Assembly (NCBI RefSeq): GCF_006385255.1
Contig: NZ_VFJE01000056.1
Location: 960,067-1,024,066 of the forward strand
Source of the DNA: Flavobacterium microcysteis
GTDB lineage: Bacteria; Bacteroidota; Bacteroidia; Flavobacteriales; Flavobacteriaceae
Direction: 5' to 3'
Length of the DNA: 64,000 bases
The notes under the pieces were generated by a model that was given only the letters and a program-made list of their open reading frames with translations, searched no databases and was not told the origin of the DNA. Below, one piece after another: positions 25,509-33,675 of this stretch (positions are counted from its first letter, which is position 1; each line of letters opens with the position of its first letter). Position numbers and translations under genes: made by a program.

Positions 25509-26051
25509 TTAGTTTTCAACAATACCCCAATCATTATCTTTAAATTCAAAAATTCTTGGTGATGTTCTGCCACAGGTAAATACCCATGAAAAATCAACAA
25601 TAGCTTTTTTTAATTGACGGTCAAAAATAGGTTTTTTGATAGCAAGGATGCCTTGTGGGCATAGCTTAAAAAGCTTGCCGTTTTTTTGGTCTCTTTCTTC
25701 TATGACTTGTTCTAATGTAATAATTGTAATGCCTTCTTTTTTGAGTGGCAAAGAATCCAATTCAAACTTACGTGACCAATTAATCATGCTGTCAAGTTCT
25801 GTATTGTTAAGTAGGTTTAACTTTTTTATTGCGATGTCTCTGATATTGTAAGGCGATCGCTCAATACTGGCAATTTCAATCAAAGATTCTTTGGGGATTT
25901 GTAACACACAGTCACACTCTTCTTTTTTAATGACATGACCAATTATTTCGTTGGCTTTTTCATTATAAAGTGTTGTAGGCTCAGGATTGTTGTCGGTACA
26001 ACCGGATAGTATGAAACAAAAGAATGCTGCAAAAGACAAATGTTTTGCCAT
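25509..26051 (-). CDS. Lipoprotein of unknown function
   Basis: From the ATG at 26051 the N-terminus is a compact lipoprotein signal, MAKHLSFAAFFCFILSGC, with the lipidated Cys at residue 18. Two ATGs lie upstream (26084 and 26090), but they would give an over-long signal. The mature part has about 160 residues, with CDCVLQIPKESLIEI, a helical PYNIRDIAIKKLNLLNN and FSWVFTCGRTSPRIFEF. No family is recognised. It is the first gene of the cluster with the 153-aa and 75-aa proteins. Confidence 0.65.
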   Translation of the reverse strand: MAKHLSFAAFFCFILSGCTDNNPEPTTLYNEKANEIIGHVIKKEECDCVLQIPKESLIEIASIERSPYNIRDIAIKKLNLLNNTELDSMINWSRKFELDSLPLKKEGITIITLEQVIEERDQKNGKLFKLCPQGILAIKKPIFDRQLKKAIVDFSWVFTCGRTSPRIFEFKDNDWGIVEN

Positions 26052-26158
26052 AATAAAGGGAACTTTAAAATTGAAATGTTTCATTAGCATGGGAAGTTTT
26101 TCTACTCTTTTCTATAACCAAAACTTATATTGTATTGATTTTAGGTTTTTTATGATTT

Positions 26159-26443
26159 TTACATTACCGGAATTCCGTTTAAATATACATAAACAGCCAT
26201 ACAAAGAATTATGATTATTTCTACTATCCACAAAACCTTTATGTTCATGTATTTAATATGAACTGCTATTCGATCAATAACTATCAATATAAAAAAAATA
26301 AAAGCGAATATAATAGCAATAACACCTGCTAATGCCATACCGCCTTTATTTTCAAAAAAAATATAATGTATTGCTGTAAGGCCAAGAAATATTTCTAAAA
26401 TTCCAAATACGATTAAAAAAGGAGTGGGTTTAAATAATTTCAT
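26159..26443 (-). CDS. Membrane protein of unknown function, 94 aa
   Basis: The 94-aa product has three predicted membrane helices (PFLIVFGILEIFLGLTAI, GMALAGVIAIIFAFIFFILI, VLWIVEIIIILCMAVYVYL) joined by short loops. No family is recognised. It ends a second short cluster: the TPR gene, the DUF7000-like gene (20 nt upstream) and this one. Confidence 0.65.
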   Translation of the reverse strand: MKLFKPTPFLIVFGILEIFLGLTAIHYIFFENKGGMALAGVIAIIFAFIFFILIVIDRIAVHIKYMNIKVLWIVEIIIILCMAVYVYLNGIPVM

Positions 26444-26463
26444 AGTTTCTAAAAATAGAATTC

Positions 26464-26961
26464 TTATTCCAATTTGCTTTTTTGTATTTCACCAATTATT
26501 TCATTAGAAACAGCAATCAGGGCTTTTTCAATTTGTTCAGTTAGTGCTTCTAAATCGTTAAAGTTTGGACTTTCTATTAAAACAGTTTCGAGAATAGAAT
26601 ATTGTGGTCTGATGGTTCTGTTTTCATTCCATTTGGTGTTTTTAAAATGAAGCCAGTATTCGTCCTGTATTTTTAGATTTTGTCCTAACAACCAGATTTC
26701 AAATCTCATCTTTTGGTGGTTTAAAACCAGTCCGAAACGTAACTTTCGTTTCTTTAAAAAGTCATTGGAGTAGTAGAAATAGGTATAGTCCATATAGCCT
26801 TGAAAAAGGCTTCCAAAAGTATAACTGTCGGATAAATTTTTAGAAAGTACGGATCCCAGCTTTGTAACATATTTTACCAATGCGGTATAGGCTTTCTGAA
26901 TATCACCTTTTTCTAATTGCTTTTTATAGAGATCAACATAGTCGTTTAATTTCTTCATCAT
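26464..26961 (-). CDS. DUF7000-like cytosolic protein, 165 aa
   Basis: This 165-aa protein has no signal or membrane segment. It opens MMKKLNDYVDLYKKQLEKGD and has the central block SLFQGYMDYTYFYY, then RKLRFGLVLNHQKMRFEIWL. I recall these features from a family named DUF7000, so the label is tentative. The second Met (26958) could be the real start. The function is unknown. It sits between a TPR protein gene and a small membrane protein gene. Confidence 0.6.
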   Translation of the reverse strand: MMKKLNDYVDLYKKQLEKGDIQKAYTALVKYVTKLGSVLSKNLSDSYTFGSLFQGYMDYTYFYYSNDFLKKRKLRFGLVLNHQKMRFEIWLLGQNLKIQDEYWLHFKNTKWNENRTIRPQYSILETVLIESPNFNDLEALTEQIEKALIAVSNEIIGEIQKSKLE

Positions 26962-26986
26962 TAAATACTTTAAAAGTGGATCTCAA

Positions 26987-27832
26987 TTACAAATATTTTG
27001 AAAACAGCGGGTGGGAAGCAAGTACTGCTTCAAACTTTTCCCGACCACTTAGTTCCAGATTAGCGTTTAGGTTTGGATTTCTTGGGTTATAAAGCTGATA
27101 ATCAAAAAGCGTTATTTTTTTTCCAAGGAAAGTTATTTTTGCCTCGTCTTCGTTTTTGATTTTTAGGGTTTTTACGGCTGTGTTGACTAAAGCTTTGATT
27201 TCTTCTGTGCTATATTTCATTTTTAAGCTTTCTTCAAGAATATCTAATGCTTTTGAATTGCTTGCCAATCCATCATCAAAAAGATAAGGCAATAATTTGC
27301 TTATCGCTTTTTCGGGTTTGTTTTGTGCTAAAAAGAGTTTTGCATACGATGTGGCAATATAGATATCGTCAGCCCTCATTTCGTTTCCACAAAAATGCAA
27401 GTATTTATATTTCTTGTCAAATAGATAGATGTAGTCGGAAGCTTTTTTATATTCTTTTTTTTCGAAATAGATTTCGGCTAATTCTTTTGCACTCCTGTTT
27501 TTATAAAGAGCATATTGTTCCATGATTCCACCATAAGATTCTTTTTCATTGTAATCAGAATTTAAAATTTCCGAAAATATTAAAATAGCTTCATCATTTC
27601 GACCTAATTTTCGTAAAACAATTCCAATATTAAATTTTGCTCTCGGTTTTAGAAAAGAATCAGGATATTGGTTTAAAAATGAAGTGAAGCTTTCCAGGGC
27701 TTTCTCATTTTCTTCGCGATAAGCATGGGTTACAGCTTTTTCAAAGCTGATTTCATCTTCAGCGGTTTCCATTTCTTGGGATGAAGTAAGAAATGAAGAA
27801 AACAAAGTAATTAAAATTAGAAGCTTTTTCAT
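26987..27832 (-). CDS. Secreted TPR-type protein, 281 aa
   Basis: A signal peptide covers about residues 1-18 (ending LTSSQ). Helical repeats follow from about residue 28, including FEKAVTHAYREENEKALESF and PRAKFNIGIVLRKLGRNDEA, of TPR type in the N-terminal half. The C-terminal half is less regular, ending LELSGREKFEAVLASHP. It is likely periplasmic and may hold protein partners. It heads the cluster with the DUF7000-like gene (25 nt downstream). Confidence 0.72.
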   Translation of the reverse strand: MKKLLILITLFSSFLTSSQEMETAEDEISFEKAVTHAYREENEKALESFTSFLNQYPDSFLKPRAKFNIGIVLRKLGRNDEAILIFSEILNSDYNEKESYGGIMEQYALYKNRSAKELAEIYFEKKEYKKASDYIYLFDKKYKYLHFCGNEMRADDIYIATSYAKLFLAQNKPEKAISKLLPYLFDDGLASNSKALDILEESLKMKYSTEEIKALVNTAVKTLKIKNEDEAKITFLGKKITLFDYQLYNPRNPNLNANLELSGREKFEAVLASHPLFSKYL

Positions 27833-27936
27833 AAGCTAAATGTTTTATCAAATATAATAATTCTGAAATATCCAATAATAAAAGATGATTTTAGATAGCT
27901 ACCTGGAAGTTTACACTCAAACTGATAAAACACACA

Positions 27937-27989
27937 AACTTAGCAACTCAGAACCTTAACGCCTTAGTACCTTAGAACCTTAGTACCTA
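27937..27989. repeat. Degenerate CCTTAG-type array
   Basis: Units such as CTTAGCAACTCAGAACCTTA and CCTTAGTACCTTAGAACCTT run up to the stop codon of the gene at 27991. They are imperfect relatives of the perfect 8-bp array at 63881-64000. Confidence 0.75.
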
Positions 27990-27990
27990 A

Positions 27991-28404
27991 TTAAATAAAC
28001 CCCAACTGTCTCATAATACTCGTTCTATCATATACCTGCGTATGACCCGCAATTTTTCCATCTTTGATATGATAAAACGTCATTCCATGTGCTTCAATCT
28101 TTTTGTTTGTAGCAGGCCATTCGCCAATTTTTCCGGTATTTGTTCCGGTCATAATCCAGGTAATCGCAACAATATTGCCATCTGATACTGCGGTTTTGAT
28201 GTCAAAATATACATCAGGAAATGGGTCAAAGGTATGCTGTAGTCGTATAGCAAATTCATCATGGCTTAGCATCTTTCCTTCCCAGGGATCAGCATTGTCC
28301 AGATGTATGGTATATTCTGGTGCTATGTATTTGGGAATATCTTTCTGATTTTTCTCATTCCAGATGCGCTGCATGAATTCTCTTACTAGTGTCTCGTTGG
28401 TCAT
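27991..28404 (-). CDS. SnoaL-like polyketide-cyclase family protein (ester cyclase)
   Basis: The predicted product is 137 aa from the ATG at 28404 (MTNETLVREFMQRIWNEKN). The NTF2-like fold of the SnoaL group is seen in YTIHLDNADPWEGKMLSHDE, TFDPFPDVYFDIKTAVSDGN, VAITWIMTGTNTG and GMTFYHIKDGKIAGHTQVYD. Members act as cyclases, isomerases or simply bind small hydrophobic molecules; the real substrate is unknown. It is monocistronic. Confidence 0.88.
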   Translation of the reverse strand: MTNETLVREFMQRIWNEKNQKDIPKYIAPEYTIHLDNADPWEGKMLSHDEFAIRLQHTFDPFPDVYFDIKTAVSDGNIVAITWIMTGTNTGKIGEWPATNKKIEAHGMTFYHIKDGKIAGHTQVYDRTSIMRQLGFI

Positions 28405-28562
28405 TATTATTGTTGTTTTTATCACTCTGTTAAGCTTTTTAAAGTCTAAAATTTATCAAATATAACAGGCTTGCAAATCTCTCCAAAATATTTTTCCCAG
28501 AATTAAAATGTTGCTATCTTGCCGCGCAATTTTTTAACAAACTAACTCAAAAAAACTAACTA

Positions 28563-29492
28563 ATGAAAACTAAAATTACAGCCTTTACTATGCTGTTTCT
28601 ATTTGTCCTGTTGATGGGATGCTCTGGAGGAGATGATGGAGGATCTAGCTGCGGAAAAGTAGAATCAGTTACTTTTTCTACTACTCCGGCTGCGGTAACT
28701 CTTTATTTTACTGGTGGGAATAATGCCAATTCCTTCAAGGTAGAATATGGTCCTTCAGGTTTTACACAAGGAACAGGAACGTCTGTAGTAACTTCAAATA
28801 CTCAGGTAGAAATTACAGAATTGATTCCGTCTACTACCTATGATTTTTATATTACAGGAATCTGTAGTGCTTCGGAAAGCAGCGCCCCTTACAAGCTTTC
28901 AAGTGTTACAACGCAGGCAAGCCAATGTACAGGAACTACTTCGGTACAATTTGGTCAATTGGCTCCGGATCAGATTGATCTTCAATTTACTTATTCAGGC
29001 GGATATGCGGAATATTATGAAGTGGAATACGGCACTGCTGGTTTTACTTTAGGAACAGGAACCAAAACGACTACTTCTTTTGGTACTTCTTCAAAAAACC
29101 TTACGGGTATTCAGGCTTCAACAACCTATGATTTTTATGTGCGTTCGTCTTGTGTTTCGGGCGAAAAAACTCCTTATGTCAAATTTACCTATACAACAAT
29201 GAACGGCTGTCCAAAGCCTTTTAATTTAAGTAGCTGGATTGTTTCCGGATCGTGCAATAGTGGTACCGCAACCAGGGCTTTTTCATGGAGCTATTTGTCA
29301 GGTACGCCTCAGAGTTATACGATTTCTATCGTTCAGGACGCTACTGATAATCCTGCCGCAGGAAATACTTTTGAGACTTCCACGACAGGTATATCTATTT
29401 CAAATATGTTTTGTAACTGGAGAGTTTTTTATGTAAAAGCTAACTGTACAGGCAATGATAGCAGTGAATGGGCCGGGCCTTATTATTTTTAA
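28563..29492 (+). CDS. Fibronectin type III lipoprotein
   Basis: This 309-aa protein has a lipobox (FVLLMGCSGGDDGG, Cys at residue 20). Two FnIII-type modules each end in TTYDFYITGIC or TTYDFYVRSSC, with VEYGPSGFTQGTGT and VEYGTAGFTLGTGT in matching places, so they look like an internal duplication of about 95 residues. A third, divergent domain follows from about residue 220. It is likely a surface or periplasmic lipoprotein of unknown target. The Gly-Asp run after the Cys suggests surface export signals known in Bacteroidota, but that is inference. Confidence 0.85.
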   Translation: MKTKITAFTMLFLFVLLMGCSGGDDGGSSCGKVESVTFSTTPAAVTLYFTGGNNANSFKVEYGPSGFTQGTGTSVVTSNTQVEITELIPSTTYDFYITGICSASESSAPYKLSSVTTQASQCTGTTSVQFGQLAPDQIDLQFTYSGGYAEYYEVEYGTAGFTLGTGTKTTTSFGTSSKNLTGIQASTTYDFYVRSSCVSGEKTPYVKFTYTTMNGCPKPFNLSSWIVSGSCNSGTATRAFSWSYLSGTPQSYTISIVQDATDNPAAGNTFETSTTGISISNMFCNWRVFYVKANCTGNDSSEWAGPYYF

Positions 29493-29514
29493 TAAAGTAA
29501 AAGGTAATTATAAC

Positions 29515-29547
29515 AAAAAACGCAGGCTTGAAAAGCCTGCGTTTTTT
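29515..29547. terminator. Bidirectional terminator between FnIII lipoprotein and DUF3667
   Basis: CGCAGGCTT (29521-29529) pairs with AAGCCTGCG (29533-29541), flanked by A6 and T6, between convergent genes. Confidence 0.92.
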
Positions 29548-29549
29548 GT

Positions 29550-30350
29550 TTATGGTTTTTTAGGCATAAACATTTCCGGATTATTTATAATCATTGATAT
29601 AGTTATACTAAAAATGAGTATAAAATAAATAAGGAGTCCTATCCCTAAGGCCAATAGTACTCTGAGAATAATGTCTCCTATACTTTTTTCGGTATAAAAC
29701 CCCTTGTAAAACATTACCATAATAAACGGGAAAGGTAGGAATGCTGTGAACATAGTAAAAGTCATGAAGACAGTAGGGGAGGCGTCTTTCAATAGATATG
29801 TGATTGGAAAGAAAATAACAATAGATAGAATAGTATAATAAATCAGAATATAGGTATTCATAATAACATGCTCGTAATAATTCTCTCCCCATTTTCTGAA
29901 TGCCAGCGCTGTTACAAGCGAGGCTAACGGAATCAATAACAACATTGTAGCAGCACTATAGGTTGTCAGGAAAGCCATACTATCATGCATCCAGGGCATT
30001 GCTCTATTAATCTCGCTGCCATAGACTTGTTGCATATATTGCTCCATTATTGTACCGTACTTAATGACCTTAAAGGAAAGAAAAGCAGATATACCACTCA
30101 ATACAAAAGCAAGCAGAATAGGTTTGTAATGATTGACTCTGTCACCCTCGATAAACTTTTTTGCTGTTTTTCCAGGATTTCTGGCAACATTTTTTAAGGA
30201 ATAGAAAAATCCTTTGTTCGTATGCACAGCCAGATATTGTATTTCGTCAATGAGGTATTTTCGATCAATCCTTTTGTACTTTTTTTGTCCACAGTTGCTG
30301 CAAAAATTTTCAGTTATGGGATGGTTGCAGTTCAGGCAATTGTTTTCCAT
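29550..30350 (-). CDS. DUF3667 membrane protein with zinc ribbon
   Basis: This 266-aa protein starts with a four-Cys zinc ribbon (CLNCNHPITENFCSNCGQ). The DUF3667 core includes NPGKTAKKFIEGDRVNHYKP at about residues 57-76. About five membrane helices follow, among them PILLAFVLSGISAFLSFKV and MLLLIPLASLVTALAF. This family is frequent in Bacteroidota and has no known function. The ribbon would sit in the cytosol. Confidence 0.9.
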   Translation of the reverse strand: MENNCLNCNHPITENFCSNCGQKKYKRIDRKYLIDEIQYLAVHTNKGFFYSLKNVARNPGKTAKKFIEGDRVNHYKPILLAFVLSGISAFLSFKVIKYGTIMEQYMQQVYGSEINRAMPWMHDSMAFLTTYSAATMLLLIPLASLVTALAFRKWGENYYEHVIMNTYILIYYTILSIVIFFPITYLLKDASPTVFMTFTMFTAFLPFPFIMVMFYKGFYTEKSIGDIILRVLLALGIGLLIYFILIFSITISMIINNPEMFMPKKP

Positions 30351-30375
30351 TTTTTAAAAGTTTGTTGGAAAGTTA

Positions 30376-30624
30376 TTATTTAGAATTTCGTGATTTGATT
30401 TCGGTATTAAGCTGGCCAAAACGAACATAATTAGGAAGCATCGTTAGCATACAACCCGGAATAATGGCAATAAGTGCAAAATTCTTACTCTTGATAGCCA
30501 CGAAAAAAAGTCCGGCACAAGCCAGGAACATTACGATGCTGAATGCAATTAGGACACTTTTTAGTGTATTTTTTTGTTTGTGCAGTTCTTCTAATGTTAA
30601 TTCAGAGAGTTTGTTGGTTTTCAT
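30376..30624 (-). CDS. Small membrane protein, 82 aa
   Basis: From the ATG at 30624 the product starts MKTNKLSELTLEELHKQKNT, followed by two membrane segments (VLIAFSIVMFLACAGLFFVA and FALIAIIPGCMLTMLP) and a charged tail. An ATG at 30648 would add 8 residues. The frame also extends to 30690, but a -7 element at 30665-30672 rules that out. The family is unknown. It is 25 nt upstream of the DUF3667 gene and may share its transcript. Confidence 0.7.
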   Translation of the reverse strand: MKTNKLSELTLEELHKQKNTLKSVLIAFSIVMFLACAGLFFVAIKSKNFALIAIIPGCMLTMLPNYVRFGQLNTEIKSRNSK

Positions 30625-30664
30625 GAGATTGGGATTTTGTTTTTGCATTATGTTAAAAACATGC

Positions 30665-30672
30665 CAAATATA
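30665..30672 (-). promoter_or_regulatory. -7 element before the 82-aa membrane gene
   Basis: TATATTTG on the minus strand, followed in transcription order by the 82-aa gene. Directly upstream is a hairpin at 30676-30705. Confidence 0.6.
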
Positions 30673-30675
30673 ATA

Positions 30676-30705
30676 AATCCCCAATTGCAATTGCTAATGG
30701 GGATT
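30676..30705 (-). terminator. Hairpin upstream of the 82-aa gene promoter
   Basis: AATCCCCA (30676-30683) pairs with TGGGGATT (30698-30705). The stretch 30664-30705 closely resembles 38852-38893 (hairpin plus TATATTTGG). Confidence 0.55.
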
Positions 30706-30764
30706 ATTATTTCTAAATTAAAATGGATTGCTTATACTTTGAGCAACTTGAATACCAAAAAAAG

Positions 30765-30798
30765 AAAACAGACTGTCCAAAAAGGCAGTCTGTTTTTA
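30765..30798 (-). terminator. Terminator-like hairpin downstream of the 52-aa gene
   Basis: AAAACAGACTG (30765-30775) pairs with CAGTCTGTTTT (30786-30796), with T-runs on both sides. No other gene is visible between 30706 and 30891. Confidence 0.75.
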
Positions 30799-30891
30799 TG
30801 TTTACTTTATCTATACTATTTGAACTACTATTTCATGTAGACAATTCTCAAGATATTGTCAAAGAGTTTTGAAGATTAGTGATTCTTTATT

Positions 30892-31050
30892 TCAGACATT
30901 ATTCCCATATTTTTGTTCGTATTGTACAGGAGTCAAATACTTAGTGTCAGAAATTTTGTTTACTTTATTAGAAGCATATAAAGTTGTCAAAACCAATACT
31001 ATTCCAGATATGAATAGCAATAAACTTTTTTTAGTAATTAGATTTTTCAT
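30892..31050 (-). CDS. Small membrane-anchored or secreted peptide, 52 aa
   Basis: The ATG at 31050 opens a 52-codon frame ending TGA at 30892. The product begins MKNLITKKSLLLFISGIVLV, a signal peptide or anchor. It continues with about 28 polar residues (SDTKYLTPVQYEQKYGNN). The build (basic start, hydrophobic core, polar tail), a hairpin downstream at 30765 and the lack of any better frame support it. The family is unknown. Confidence 0.65.
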   Translation of the reverse strand: MKNLITKKSLLLFISGIVLVLTTLYASNKVNKISDTKYLTPVQYEQKYGNNV

Positions 31051-31153
31051 GGCTTGTAAATTTTAATGTTAATAGTTATAAAAATATGAAAATATTTCAA
31101 AAAATAGAAATATCATTATATTTCATTGAAAACGAGTTATTAAAACAGTTTGC

Positions 31154-32227
31154 TTATACTGCAAGCAAACTGTTGGTTTCTGTAATTAAAGCCTGCATCA
31201 ATTCATCAGCTTTATGATATTTTAAGGCTGTAGTGTTTTGACCCGACCAAAAGTTGATCATGTCTGTTCTTCCTTGTGCCAGAGCAGCTGTTCTTAAAGG
31301 TGCTATCAATTTGGTTTGTAAAGGAAAAGGCAATACTTCAGTTTCGAATTTTACTTCGTCGGCTATTTTGTTGCTTACCATTCTGCCCATTCTTCCCGTG
31401 AGCGATTTTGAAAGAACGGTGTGTTTTGGGCTGTCAGAAAGCAATAAATTTTTATGAATAGGTGTAGCGCCTGATTCGTCAGTAACCAGAAAAGCAGTAC
31501 CTAACTGAGCGGCATCAGCTCCCAGCATTAGAGCAGCAGCAATACCTTTGGCATCTGTAATACCTCCGGCTGCAATGATAGGTATTTTTGTTTTGGATTT
31601 TAATTGCTGTATAAGCGCAAAAAGACCTGTTTGAGAATCCTGAACCGGCCTAAGAAAAGACGGACGGTGGCCTCCGGCTTCAAATCCCGAAGCTACGATG
31701 GCATCAACCCCAGCTTCTTCCAATGCCAAAGCTTCGTCGAGTGTTGTAGCAGCTCCTATGGTTTTGATACCCAATTTTCGGGATTCGGCAAGAATTTCTT
31801 TCGAAGGAATACCAAATATAAAGCTAAACACAGCCGGACGAATTTCAAACAAAACTTCTACCTGTTTTTCAAACTTTGAAGGAATGTCTGTTGATAATTC
31901 CGGTAACGGAATACTCAATTCGTCAAAGTAAGGCTTGAATAGTGCCTTTACCTTTTCCAAAGATTCTTTCGGATAATCAGCCAAACTTTTATCTACATCA
32001 GATACCCATAAATTAATATTATAAGGCTTGTAGGTTTTTGCTTTTATGGCTTTTCCTACTTCTCTTATTTCTTCAGGAGTCAGAGTATAGGCTCCAAAGC
32101 TACCTAATCCGCCTGCATTGGAAACAGAGGCAAGAAGTTCGGCAGTTGAAAATCCGCCACCCATTGGACCTTGCAAAATAGGGTATTGGATTCCCAGTAA
32201 TTCGGTTATTTTGGTCTTATTCCACAT
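31154..32227 (-). CDS. Nitronate monooxygenase (2-nitropropane dioxygenase family)
   Basis: This 357-aa FMN-dependent TIM barrel starts ILQGPMGGGFSTAELLASVS. It has the family motifs VASGFEAGGHRPSF, PIIAAGGITDAKGIAAALML, GADAAQLGTAFLVTDESGA and KSLTGRMGRMVSN. Such enzymes oxidise alkyl nitronates or related enols to carbonyls; some act as enoyl reductases. It is the last gene of a four-gene set (tautomerase, SDR, NTF2-like, NMO), starting 3 nt after the NTF2-like stop. Confidence 0.92.
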   Translation of the reverse strand: MWNKTKITELLGIQYPILQGPMGGGFSTAELLASVSNAGGLGSFGAYTLTPEEIREVGKAIKAKTYKPYNINLWVSDVDKSLADYPKESLEKVKALFKPYFDELSIPLPELSTDIPSKFEKQVEVLFEIRPAVFSFIFGIPSKEILAESRKLGIKTIGAATTLDEALALEEAGVDAIVASGFEAGGHRPSFLRPVQDSQTGLFALIQQLKSKTKIPIIAAGGITDAKGIAAALMLGADAAQLGTAFLVTDESGATPIHKNLLLSDSPKHTVLSKSLTGRMGRMVSNKIADEVKFETEVLPFPLQTKLIAPLRTAALAQGRTDMINFWSGQNTTALKYHKADELMQALITETNSLLAV

Positions 32228-32230
32228 GAC

Positions 32231-32608
32231 TTACTCATTTACGTGTGTCAATAGTTTGTTTACGATAACCCATTTTCCATCAATTAAAGACAGGCTGAGT
32301 AGGTCGTAATAGTTATATTCAAAAATAGGAACGTGCGTCTTGGCAACAGCAATAGTATTAATAATTTCTATGGATATGATTTCCATGCCAAATTTAGCTC
32401 CCAATTCATTTGGACTTTTGCGGTTTTTTACACCTTCTAAATACTGTTCCAGTGTTTTAAAATAAGGCTCACCATTTATATCACCCGATAAAAATGCCAT
32501 CGGGTGGAAAACGCTTCGGAGCAAATTGGTGTCACCTACAAAAATACCATTAAAATAATCGTCTAGTACAGAAGTTATCTGTTTTCTGTCTTCGTTTCTG
32601 TTTTTCAT
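32231..32608 (-). CDS. NTF2-like protein (Lumazine_bd_2/DUF4440 type)
   Basis: The 125-aa product has the cystatin/NTF2-like fold: a long N-terminal helix (QITSVLDDYFNGIFVGDTNL), then FHPMAFLSGDINGEPYFKTL, VAKTHVPIFEYNYYDLLSLS and LIDGKWVIVNKLLTHV. Proteins of this type are usually isomerases or binding partners of redox enzymes. Its place between an SDR and a nitronate monooxygenase suggests a role with their substrate. Confidence 0.88.
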   Translation of the reverse strand: MKNRNEDRKQITSVLDDYFNGIFVGDTNLLRSVFHPMAFLSGDINGEPYFKTLEQYLEGVKNRKSPNELGAKFGMEIISIEIINTIAVAKTHVPIFEYNYYDLLSLSLIDGKWVIVNKLLTHVNE

Positions 32609-32628
32609 TCTTTCAGTTTTTTGAGAGA

Positions 32629-33375
32629 TTAAGAAATGCGATGCCCGGCTACATGTCCGCCATCCAGATTGATGATTTCTCCGGTTACAAAATTGCTTTC
32701 GGCAAGATACAAAGCAAGTTCTGCTACATCTTGTGTTTCGCCAATACGATTGAGTAGATGTAATCCTGCAAGATTATCGGCATCAGCAACTCCAATTTTT
32801 GATTGCAATGGACTTCGTATAATGCCCGGCGCTATAGTATTGATACGAATATTATTTCTTCCAAATTCAGCAGCAAGTTGCTTCGTAAGCGCATGAATGC
32901 CACCCTTGCTTGAAATGGGTGCGGTTGCCGGAAAACCGTCAATAGCATGGTCAACTAATACAGTGCCAATGTTGATAATGACTCCACCATCTTGAGTTAG
33001 CATTTGTCTGATGGCAGCCTGGCTTGTGAAAAAAGTTCCTTTCAGGTTGATGTCTAAAAAACGATCTAAATCTTTTTCTTCTACTTCCAGGAAAGCTTTG
33101 GGTTGGAAAACTCCGGCATTGTTTATTAATACATCGGCACTGCCAAAACGATTGACCGCTGTTTCGATAAGTTGTTTTCCAACCGAAATATCGCTTATAT
33201 CTCCCGTTACTGATGCGAGATGTTCTTCATGTCCCAATTCTTTTTGGGCATTTTCAAGATTGGCTGCATTAGCAGAATTGATTACTACATTATATCCTTT
33301 TTCTAAAAATAACTTTGCAATAGATTTCCCTATTCCTGTTGATGCGCCTGTTATTATTGCTGTTTTTGTTTTCAT
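32629..33375 (-). CDS. SDR family oxidoreductase
   Basis: The predicted product is 248 aa from the ATG at 33375 (MKTKTAIITGASTGIGKSIA). The classical SDR features are present: the TGASTGIG nucleotide motif (residues 9-16), NNAGVF, the catalytic Ser region ATAPISSKGGIHALTKQLAA (here SSKGG, where the usual YxxxK Tyr appears to be Ser), and NTIAPGIIRSP. The motif Ser-Ser-Lys in place of Tyr-x-x-x-Lys is odd and may alter activity. It starts 10 nt after the tautomerase stop. Confidence 0.88.
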   Translation of the reverse strand: MKTKTAIITGASTGIGKSIAKLFLEKGYNVVINSANAANLENAQKELGHEEHLASVTGDISDISVGKQLIETAVNRFGSADVLINNAGVFQPKAFLEVEEKDLDRFLDINLKGTFFTSQAAIRQMLTQDGGVIINIGTVLVDHAIDGFPATAPISSKGGIHALTKQLAAEFGRNNIRINTIAPGIIRSPLQSKIGVADADNLAGLHLLNRIGETQDVAELALYLAESNFVTGEIINLDGGHVAGHRIS

Positions 33376-33385
33376 TGTTGCCGAT

Positions 33386-33610
33386 TTAAGAGTTGTTTTT
33401 TTGTGCTGTGATACCTTTTTCACGGAGAACCGAAACCTGTTCTCCAGCAAAACCCCAGTCATCAAGTTCTATTTCTTGTATGACTATATGGGTAAGATTG
33501 GGATCTTTTCCTAATATATCGGTAATGAGCTTTGTTATGCCAGCAATCAATTGCTGTTTCTGAGTTCTTGTAACACCTTCTCGGGTTACTTCAATTTTTA
33601 CGTAGGGCAT
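33386..33610 (-). CDS. 4-oxalocrotonate tautomerase family protein
   Basis: The 74-aa product begins M-PYVKIEVTREGVTR, so Pro becomes residue 1 after Met removal and can act as the catalytic base. The middle (KQQLIAGITKLITDIL, HIVIQEIELDDWGFAGE) is typical of this small tautomerase family. It is likely a hexamer and acts on enol/keto intermediates. It leads the four-gene operon. A Crp-like palindrome and a 9-bp inverted repeat lie upstream. Confidence 0.9.
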   Translation of the reverse strand: MPYVKIEVTREGVTRTQKQQLIAGITKLITDILGKDPNLTHIVIQEIELDDWGFAGEQVSVLREKGITAQKNNS

Positions 33611-33612
33611 GG

Positions 33613-33650
33613 CTTTGTACTTTAAATAGTTACTAATTTATAGTACAAAG
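33613..33650 (-). promoter_or_regulatory. 9-bp inverted repeat before the tautomerase operon
   Basis: CTTTGTACT (33613-33621) and AGTACAAAG (33642-33650) are a perfect inverted pair with a 20-nt gap, ending 2 nt before the start codon. It could be an operator or a hairpin in the 5' leader. Confidence 0.5.
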
Positions 33651-33675
33651 GAAAGAAGGAATTTTAGGTAGGATG

